This document shows positions 1 through 5,851 of a stretch of DNA of 17,179 bases, in pieces. The stretch spans positions 23,859-41,037 of the forward strand of contig DCAA01000020.1 of assembly GCA_002311345.1 (NCBI GenBank). Reading direction: 5' to 3'. The notes under the pieces were generated by a model. It worked only from the letters and a program-made list of their open reading frames with translations, searched no databases and had not been told where the DNA came from. Each line of letters starts with the position of its first letter. Positions within the stretch are counted from its first letter, which is position 1. A program made the position numbers and the translations under genes. Origin of the DNA: Planctomycetes bacterium UBA1146 (GTDB lineage: Bacteria; Planctomycetota; UBA8108; UBA1146).

Positions 1-99
1 TTCTCCTCGGGAGGACCATTGCCGGCTCCCGGAGCCGATGGTTGCGGAGTCGATCCGACCAGCGGATCGCTCGACTGCCAGCAGGGCATCTGCCCCTGA
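1..99 (+). CDS. C-terminal end of a dockerin-type secreted protein (5' partial)
   Basis: Reading from base 1 in frame 1, an open frame of 32 codons ends at TGA (97-99). It encodes a Pro/Gly/Asp-rich tail with three cysteines: FSSGGPLPAPG, then CGVDPTSGSLDC, ending QQGICP. The three large proteins that follow end in the same style after their dockerin-like module; the protein at 2851-5733, for example, has FIGGNPLPDP, CGPDPTGNPFGC and a final SSCL. I infer that this is the end of a fourth protein of that type and that the dockerin repeats lie just outside the window. It is convergent with the phosphatase-like gene, with 23 bases between the two stop codons. The function of the missing body cannot be known from here. 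The call rests on tail resemblance over a short stretch, so it is moderate. Confidence 0.68.
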   Translation, partial: FSSGGPLPAPGADGCGVDPTSGSLDCQQGICP

Positions 100-122
100 T
101 CCGCAGAGCTCCCGCTTCAGGG

Positions 123-2606
123 TCAGGGACACCCGGAGAAGGAGTCACACTCTCCCAGCACACCGAAAGGGATGTCACAGCCGGGGAAGGGAGAGGCTGG
201 CTCGGGACCTGCCAGGAAGATGAAGTTCAACCCCGAGATCACATCACCTAGATCCACCTGAGTGTCACCATCGAAGTCCAGTGCCGAGAGACAACTGGAG
301 GTCAGATTTCCGAATAGAACCGCGAGGATCTGTACCGCATCGGTGATATCCAGCAAACCGTCCTGATTCCCATCGCCACGGATGAAGGGACTTCCCTGGC
401 AACTGTCGAGAATCCCGTCGCCGTTCTCATCGGAAGCACCTGATACCAGATCACACTCATCGAGGATCCCGTTATCGTCGCAATCGGTTCCAGTCCCCGA
501 GACCAGTTCGCAGCTATCGATGAGGCCGTCGAGATCGCAATCCATGGCTCCCTCATCCAGGTCACAACTGTCCGGGATTCCGTTTCCATTGCAATCACTG
601 GCGCTACCTTCGGAGATCTCACAAGCATCGAGAAGCCCGTTCAGGTTGCAGTCCCCTTCAAGGAGCTGGCATTCGTCTGGTATTCCATCCAGATTGCAAT
701 CGGCGGAAGTTCCCCCGTTGATATCGAGGTAATCGGGTATCCCGTTGCCGTTACAGTCCAGTGGAGGTCCCTTGGTGATGTTGAAAACATCCTCGATCAC
801 TCCGTCGTTGCGAACCATCCTCACCTCGAGGCTCTGACCGCTAAAGTCGAGGACGATCGATCCAAGAACGGGAACCGACTTGAACATCGCGGGGTGGTCG
901 AGTGAACCGGAGCCGAGTTGACCGCTACTTCCCATGACGATGTAGACCGCTCCCTGGTTCGGAAGTGCATCCTTGTTGTAAGGCCCATCGCCAAGTGGGT
1001 CGCCACTGCCTCCGTCGATCTGGTGAAGTGCGGGATTCCAGGTTCCGCTGGTGCCGTAATGGCCGTCGATCAGGAACGACCTCTCGTAGACATGACTATG
1101 CCCTGCAAGGGTCAGGTCGACACCACCAGCCTCGAGAATCGGAAGGGCGTTCTGACGCATATCGCGCATCCGCCCGGCGCTATCGGCCTCGTTGTCGGAA
1201 TCGTGAGTCCCCTTGGTATATGGAGGATGATGGAAATACGCGATGATCCAGTCCTGGATGGTGCTGGAGAGGTCTAGTTCCAGCCAGGTGAGCATCGGTC
1301 CGAGGGGAGAGAGATCGGACCCCTCTGAATCGAGACAGATGAAATGGACATTGCCGTAATCGAAGGAGAAGTAAGCTTCGGTTCCAGAAGAGACCCCTCC
1401 GGCTTCCCCCGACATCGGGTTACTGACGAGTCCGTAGTAAACAGAGGGAACGGTCTCGTGATTTCCGCGGGTCGATGCAAACGGCGTCTGGATCAAGAGA
1501 TCCTGATACACGTTGAAGACCGCCTGCTGGTACTGAATATCGGTCCCCTCCAGGTAGGCGTTGTCTCCCAGCATCAACCATAGATTTGTGTAATCAGTAC
1601 CCGCAAAGTCATAGTAGGCATCTCGAACCGAAAACTGCCCGGTCGATGCGGTCCCGAAATCGCCGATGCTCCACACCCGAAACGGAGTCGAGGACCCCAC
1701 CGTTGGCGACGTGACGAAGAAGTGATTCAAAGTATCGCCGGCAAGATCCTGGCTGTCGGTACCTATTGAATAGTAGTACTGGGTATCGGGGTCCAGACCC
1801 GTCAAGGCAATCTCATGGTCAACCACGCTGGAAGTACTGGTCACAAGAGTTGATAGCATTCCTGGAGTGGTACCGAAGCGTACGCCACTGGTGGTCGGGT
1901 TATCGGTACGCCAACGAACCACTATCGAGTTCGACGTGACCATTTGCAGGTATGGACCTCGAACTACCTGCGCTGGTGGTGGAGCACCCTCGTTGATCAC
2001 CACGGTAAGCCGCGGGCGTTCGGTCAACTGGGTCGCCTCGCTGCTGCGAATTTGTGCACCGTTAGTACCTTCTGTAGGACGGAAAATCCAACCACGATTG
2101 AGGGAAGGGTTCGCAGCCCAGGCCGTGATGCTGGATGTGACATCGAGGGTCTGGATACCGGTCGCTCCCAGTGCCATGCCCACCAGATTGCCGAATTCGT
2201 CGGTCTGCACTCCCGAGTCACCTCCAAAGTTATTGAAGGTGGTGGGCGAGGGAGGGGACCAGTCGACGGCCACTTCGTTTACCGAAGCAGCATCCCCGGG
2301 GTCAATTCCGCTGTAGGCAATCGTCGCCGAGGTGATCACATCGGTCGGCTGGATCTGACCCGGCAAGATCCCGAAGATCTCGTCGAATCTGAGCAGAAGA
2401 AAATTCTGTCCTCCAAAATCCTCGCCATCCCATTCGAGAACCGTCGAATTGCCCTGGTTGGCATTACCTGAGGCACCCTGGAGCCAGGTATCGGTGGTTC
2501 CACTGTGGGGAAAAACACCTTCTTGAAAAGTGAGAGTGTCGGCTTCGAGCACAGCGGTGACTGAAAAAAATAGCATCAGGGATGGAATTAGAGATATGCA
2601 TCTCAT
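123..2606 (-). CDS. Secreted modular purple acid phosphatase-like metallophosphoesterase with calcium-repeat and dockerin-like C-terminus
   Basis: An 827-residue exported protein, probably a phosphomonoesterase or other phosphoester hydrolase acting outside the cytoplasm. Order: signal peptide (1-22); DNRLRE/CBM96-like beta domain (about 23-206), starting DTLTFQEG; purple acid phosphatase N-terminal/Fn3-like domain (about 213-302); metallophosphoesterase domain (about 308-605); seven short DCNGNGIPD-type calcium-binding repeats (617-737); dockerin-like EF-hand pair (about 740-797); Cys-containing tail. The metal-binding motifs are complete: GDFG (315-318), GDNAY (347-351, with the Tyr expected of purple phosphatases), GNHE (381-384), HHPP (459-462) and GHSHVYERS (502-510). 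The ATG at 2606 is chosen because GAGGAGG (2618-2624) lies 11 bases upstream and a signal peptide follows at once; the frame stays open further upstream to 2975, but that part has no signal peptide and overlaps the next gene. Family assignment is firm; substrate and final location are unknown. Confidence 0.92.
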   Translation of the reverse strand: MRCISLIPSLMLFFSVTAVLEADTLTFQEGVFPHSGTTDTWLQGASGNANQGNSTVLEWDGEDFGGQNFLLLRFDEIFGILPGQIQPTDVITSATIAYSGIDPGDAASVNEVAVDWSPPSPTTFNNFGGDSGVQTDEFGNLVGMALGATGIQTLDVTSSITAWAANPSLNRGWIFRPTEGTNGAQIRSSEATQLTERPRLTVVINEGAPPPAQVVRGPYLQMVTSNSIVVRWRTDNPTTSGVRFGTTPGMLSTLVTSTSSVVDHEIALTGLDPDTQYYYSIGTDSQDLAGDTLNHFFVTSPTVGSSTPFRVWSIGDFGTASTGQFSVRDAYYDFAGTDYTNLWLMLGDNAYLEGTDIQYQQAVFNVYQDLLIQTPFASTRGNHETVPSVYYGLVSNPMSGEAGGVSSGTEAYFSFDYGNVHFICLDSEGSDLSPLGPMLTWLELDLSSTIQDWIIAYFHHPPYTKGTHDSDNEADSAGRMRDMRQNALPILEAGGVDLTLAGHSHVYERSFLIDGHYGTSGTWNPALHQIDGGSGDPLGDGPYNKDALPNQGAVYIVMGSSGQLGSGSLDHPAMFKSVPVLGSIVLDFSGQSLEVRMVRNDGVIEDVFNITKGPPLDCNGNGIPDYLDINGGTSADCNLDGIPDECQLLEGDCNLNGLLDACEISEGSASDCNGNGIPDSCDLDEGAMDCDLDGLIDSCELVSGTGTDCDDNGILDECDLVSGASDENGDGILDSCQGSPFIRGDGNQDGLLDITDAVQILAVLFGNLTSSCLSALDFDGDTQVDLGDVISGLNFIFLAGPEPASPFPGCDIPFGVLGECDSFSGCP
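207..392 (-). other. Dockerin-like EF-hand pair (phosphatase-like protein)
   Basis: Encodes about residues 739-800. First loop: FIRGDGNQDGLLDITDAV. Second loop: DFDGDTQVDLGDVI. The D-x-N/D-x-D-G-x-x-D-x-x-D spacing is that of dockerin type calcium loops. The same module ends the proteins at 2851-5733 and 5852-8140. Confidence 0.85.
396..758 (-). repeat. Seven tandem calcium-binding-type repeats in the phosphatase-like protein
   Basis: This stretch encodes residues 617-737 as seven units of about 16-19 residues. Each has a core like DCNGNGIPDSC: acidic and Asn positions spaced as in thrombospondin type-3 or dockerin calcium loops, then Ile/Leu-Pro/Leu-Asp and in most units Cys. Spacers such as ELVSGTGT or DLDEGAM separate the units. 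The last unit starts DENGDG and lacks the first Cys. By family analogy the array is a rigid calcium-stabilised stalk between the catalytic domain and the dockerin-like end. Confidence 0.85.
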
Positions 2607-2617
2607 GTTGGGTATGG

Positions 2618-2624
2618 CCTCCTC
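2618..2624 (-). promoter_or_regulatory. Shine-Dalgarno GAGGAGG setting the start at 2606
   Basis: On the minus strand GAGGAGG precedes ATGAGATGC by 11 bases. It identifies the second-choice, shorter start as the real one for the phosphatase-like gene. The rest of the 244-base gap to the next gene (2607-2850) contains no gene. I see no convincing promoter in it; a TTATAC lies next to the SD but without a fitting -35. Confidence 0.75.
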
Positions 2625-2850
2625 GCGTATAACCGGTGCACGACATTTTCGCGGTTGGCCTATTTCTACCCATCGAGAACACCACATCAAACAGAATGTG
2701 CAGCCGACGGATAGATCTCTTTTGTCCGGGGAAAATACAACCGATATACACGACAGCAGAGTGAGGGCAGCGGTCGAAATACCATCCACCTCATCGATTC
2801 CCGTGTCGGAAGGAGACGGTCTGGTCCACGGTTTCACACATACCAGCGAT

Positions 2851-5733
2851 TCAGAGGCAGGAGGAGAAGTTCTCGCACCCGAACGGATTGCCGGTGGGAT
2901 CCGGGCCACAGACATCGAAGGGATCGGGAAGAGGATTCCCCCCGATGAAGATCCAGCTGACCAACGCCACACCATCGGCGATGTTCAGATCTCCGTCGTC
3001 GTTTACATCAACGGTCGCCACACAACCGACAGTTCCCCCTGTGAACAGGAACGACAGCAAGGTCACCGCATCGGAAACGTCGCGAGCGCCGTCACCATTG
3101 CAATCACCACGCAGGAACGGCTCGGGGATTCCGGATCCCCCGCCGCAGAGTTGTCTCTCGACGGCACCCAGGTCCACCGCCTGACAGGCGATCCTCGGTT
3201 GTCCGAACAGATCCACAGAATCAACGATCTGGGCATCATCTCCGGCATCGATACAGGGCGAACCGGGACCGGGAGTCGGATCTCCGGTGACAAAGTCGAC
3301 CAGAAGTGGATCCTGATCCAGGTTTTCCCCGGGCCAACCTCCCTGGATGATATTGTGCGAGACGATGGCACCGACAGGAAGTTCGAGAACCGCCAGCGAT
3401 GCGGTTGCGTTGCCCCAGATGACGCAATTGTAGATCTCGATCTGGGCATCGGAGTGCGCCAACAAGGTGCCCCCGATGTGTTGGGCCTGATTCGCCATCA
3501 CGGTGCAACCCACCAGAGTCAGCGATCCGTCTCCATCAACCTGGATGGCACCGGCCTGGATCTCTGCCAGATTCCCGGCAACAAGACCATTCTCGATACG
3601 AACCGATCCACCAGCGGCCACCGTCAAACCCGAACCGCTCGAAGAGATGCAATTCTCGATGCGGCAACCGAACAATTCTACGGAGCCGGAAACGAGAATC
3701 GCTCCCTGCCCCGACGTCGCGTGCTCACGAATGAGGCAATCGATGATCTGATTCGCGTCGCCGGTGACGTGGATCCCACAGCCATCGAGATCGGAAACCG
3801 ATCCCTCGATGGTGAAGCCATCGATGATGTTGTTATCGCCCGATATGGTGAGAATCCTTCGAACTCGATCGAGCGGCGCTGCAGGGATGCCCAGCGGAGC
3901 CACGTGGATGAAGCCATCGGAGAGTTGCCCTGGCGCTCCCGGCGCTCCCGCGGTCACCGGATCGAGTCCGGCCAGTATTCCCCCGGCTCCACCACCACCG
4001 GCAGAACCACCGGAGACCAGCACTCCAATTCCAAAAACATCAGAAGACTCGCTCCAGACCGCACGACTGTCCCCTCCGGAACCACCACCGCCGCCGCCGC
4101 TGGCTCCCCCATCGCCTCCATCTCCTCCGTCACCACCACCATCAGCGTTGCCTGCACCGTTACCGCCCGATCCACCGTTACCGCCAGGTTGCCCCGATCC
4201 AGGAACACCTCCGGTACCTCCGACGCCGCCGGATCCACGCAAGATGACGCTATCGACCACGATCACCTCGGAGATTCCGAGCACGAACAGGCCGAAACTC
4301 GAGCCTCCTCCGTTACCTCCCCAACCGGCAACCGGAGAAGGGATGCCTCCCCCTCCGCCACCTCCACCGCCAGCACCATGACTGTCGATCCCGGTATCGC
4401 ATCCTCCGGAACCGCCGCCGCCGCCACCGCCGCCGCCGGCGTTGCCGGTACTGCCCTGCGAACCGTTGAAGGGCACCCAGTATTGTGCGACGAGGTTCCC
4501 TCCCTGGGGCGCTCCGATTCCTCCGGATCCAGCAGTTCCCGGGGATCCTGGAGCTCCGTCCCCACCCGGGTTGCAGGTGCCGCCTCCCGAACCTCCGGTT
4601 CCCCACCCGCCAGCGCCGACACCATCGGCGCCAGGATCCCCTGAGGTCGCATCGTAGTCATCGCAGAAGGGATTCGGGATGGTGCCACAGCAGTCACTGT
4701 CCATGGTTCCACCAGTTCCACCGTTACCCCCTCCGCTCGGCCCACCACCGCCCGCCAATCCACCAGCACCCGCCGATGTCGCATCGCAGGGGCTGAAGTA
4801 CTGATCGGCATTTCCCCCCGATTGCCCCGATGCTGCCGGTGTCGCCGACAGGTCGCTTCCCGGGTCACCGGTCAATCCTGGTGCACCGACCCCACCCACC
4901 AGTCGGACACGAGTCAGCTGGAGAACCGAATCCCTGACATGAACACCATAGGAACTGCGCGACACACCGTTGACGGATCCGGTCGCCCCGACACCGTAGA
5001 TCTCCAGGTCGACCAGGATGGAACCATCCAGCAGATCTTTCGCCAAGATGGTCACTGCCTGCCCATCGGTATCGATCCCTCCACTGAGGGTGACCCGGTG
5101 AGCCAGGTCGAGGTAATCACCCCACTGCCAGTTGGAGTCGTAGCCGCCCTGGATCACCAGTCCATCCGCAAGTTCGATGGTGCCGGGATAAATTCCTGCC
5201 TGGATGCGGATGACACCGATCCCCGTCTCTACCGCACGGTCGATCGCATGCTGAACGCTGGCACAGGGCAGATCCGGAGTCAGACCACTGAACGGTGTAT
5301 CGACACCGTAAGAGGCGACATGAATCGATTGAATCATCCCGTCGAGAACCGTCGGATACAGGGATGTATCTCTCGAATCGGGAAACGAAGTTGCCGATCC
5401 TGCATAGCCACCGCGAATCAACAATCCATCGGCTACAGTGAATGTCGCATCCGCATCTCCGGCAGTTTGTCCGCCTCCCTGATCGGGAGAATAAAAACCA
5501 CCCGCAACCCGGATCTCATCTCCGGAGGAGGCGACAGAAAGTGCCTGCTGCAGATCACTGAAGGCATCTGCCCAGCTGAGACCGGCAACACCGTTGACTG
5601 CTCGATCGACGTAATAGACCTGAGCGCCCACCTGAGCCGCCAGAGAACTGGTACTCCAGAGCAAAACCGTGGCTGCCAGCAGATACAGGATCAGAATCCA
5701 TCGATAGCAACCCACATTGCCCTGGGATCCCAT
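2851..5733 (-). CDS. Secreted right-handed beta-helix protein with a very Gly-rich middle and dockerin-like C-terminus
   Basis: A 960-residue exported protein of unknown role. It starts with a signal peptide (about 1-33, ending SLAAQ). Residues 39-280 hold two DUF1565/beta-helix starts: YYVDRAVNG..GLSWADAFSDLQQAL (39-65) and LPCASVQHAIDRA (155-167), each followed by IRIQAGIYPG-like strands. Residues 280-610 are about 40% Gly (128 of 330 by hand count), with runs of 7-9 Gly, interrupted by rung-like segments at about 479-500 and 559-575. Residues 625-860 return to beta-helix rungs and end with the SPCIDAGDD ... DLFGQPRI ... VDLGAVE closing motif common in such proteins. A dockerin-like pair (FLRGDCNGDG; DVNDDGDLNIADGV) covers 873-930, then the tail CGPDPTGNPFGC..SSCL. 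A full SD (GAGGAGGT, 5739-5746) lies 5 bases before the ATG. A surface structural protein or adhesin is the likeliest role, but no enzyme motif or ligand site shows. Confidence 0.88.
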   Translation of the reverse strand: MGSQGNVGCYRWILILYLLAATVLLWSTSSLAAQVGAQVYYVDRAVNGVAGLSWADAFSDLQQALSVASSGDEIRVAGGFYSPDQGGGQTAGDADATFTVADGLLIRGGYAGSATSFPDSRDTSLYPTVLDGMIQSIHVASYGVDTPFSGLTPDLPCASVQHAIDRAVETGIGVIRIQAGIYPGTIELADGLVIQGGYDSNWQWGDYLDLAHRVTLSGGIDTDGQAVTILAKDLLDGSILVDLEIYGVGATGSVNGVSRSSYGVHVRDSVLQLTRVRLVGGVGAPGLTGDPGSDLSATPAASGQSGGNADQYFSPCDATSAGAGGLAGGGGPSGGGNGGTGGTMDSDCCGTIPNPFCDDYDATSGDPGADGVGAGGWGTGGSGGGTCNPGGDGAPGSPGTAGSGGIGAPQGGNLVAQYWVPFNGSQGSTGNAGGGGGGGGGSGGCDTGIDSHGAGGGGGGGGGIPSPVAGWGGNGGGSSFGLFVLGISEVIVVDSVILRGSGGVGGTGGVPGSGQPGGNGGSGGNGAGNADGGGDGGDGGDGGASGGGGGGSGGDSRAVWSESSDVFGIGVLVSGGSAGGGGAGGILAGLDPVTAGAPGAPGQLSDGFIHVAPLGIPAAPLDRVRRILTISGDNNIIDGFTIEGSVSDLDGCGIHVTGDANQIIDCLIREHATSGQGAILVSGSVELFGCRIENCISSSGSGLTVAAGGSVRIENGLVAGNLAEIQAGAIQVDGDGSLTLVGCTVMANQAQHIGGTLLAHSDAQIEIYNCVIWGNATASLAVLELPVGAIVSHNIIQGGWPGENLDQDPLLVDFVTGDPTPGPGSPCIDAGDDAQIVDSVDLFGQPRIACQAVDLGAVERQLCGGGSGIPEPFLRGDCNGDGARDVSDAVTLLSFLFTGGTVGCVATVDVNDDGDLNIADGVALVSWIFIGGNPLPDPFDVCGPDPTGNPFGCENFSSCL
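2941..3120 (-). other. Dockerin-like EF-hand pair (beta-helix protein)
   Basis: Encodes about residues 872-931. Loops: FLRGDCNGDGARDVSDAV and DVNDDGDLNIADGV, each followed by a hydrophobic helix (TLLSFLF, ALVSWIF). It is the closest of the three modules to the classical planctomycete dockerin-like form. Confidence 0.87.
3904..4896 (-). repeat. Gly-rich low-complexity coding segment
   Basis: Encodes residues 280-610 of the beta-helix protein. On the plus strand it appears as repeated ccaccgccgcc and ccacctcc tracts. Several GGx-type and GxxGxxG patches resemble collagen-like or PE_PGRS-like sequence, and some are spaced by Asp (DGGGDGGDGGDGG, 531-543). Slippage-prone triplet runs lie near 4083-4100 and 4408-4440. 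The complementary strand is open for a long way in Pro/Thr/Ser-rich frames because of this composition; those frames are not genes. Confidence 0.8.
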
Positions 5734-5738
5734 TCTGT

Positions 5739-5746
5739 ACCTCCTC
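5739..5746 (-). promoter_or_regulatory. Shine-Dalgarno GAGGAGGT of the beta-helix gene
   Basis: Eight bases complementary to the 16S 3' end, 5 bases before the ATG at 5733. The gap 5734-5851 holds no gene. A weak inverted repeat there (5813-5820 with 5837-5844) has no T-run after it. Confidence 0.7.
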
Positions 5747-5851
5747 GGATAGGCGAGCCCCGCTGAGGCTCCGCTCCATCTTCGGGGTCACCGCCAGTCA
5801 GCACAAGGATGGATCCCGCCCACAGGACAGACTCTCGGTGGGATTTGCGGC

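Noticed and set aside
24..36. Near-palindrome GGCTCCCGGAGCC
   Set aside because: It is within codons of the partial gene and is short and GC-rich; likely chance.
82..98. Possible hairpin CAGGGCA/TGCCCCTG at the end of the partial gene as a terminator
   Set aside because: The loop is only two bases, a base is bulged, no T-run follows and it lies within coding sequence up to the stop.
396..758. DNA tandem repeat array or CRISPR-like structure
   Set aside because: The periodicity comes from protein repeats (DCNGNGIPD type). The DNA units are not identical and there are no spacers of fixed length.
2607..2975. Upstream extension of the phosphatase-like gene to 2975
   Set aside because: The open frame continues, but the extension lacks a signal peptide, overlaps the beta-helix gene by 125 bases, and bypasses the strong GAGGAGG and signal peptide at 2606.
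2530..4644. A 704-codon open frame on the plus strand, plus several Pro-rich plus-strand frames at 3764-4657
   Set aside because: They lie fully antisense to the beta-helix gene, have no recognisable domain or SD, and are rich in Ser/Thr/Arg/Pro as expected from the complement of Gly/Asp codons.
5813..5844. Inverted repeat ATCCCGCC/GGTGGGAT as terminator between two dockerin-type genes
   Set aside because: There is a 16-base loop, a mismatch in the minus-strand RNA and no T-run, so it cannot be supported as a terminator.
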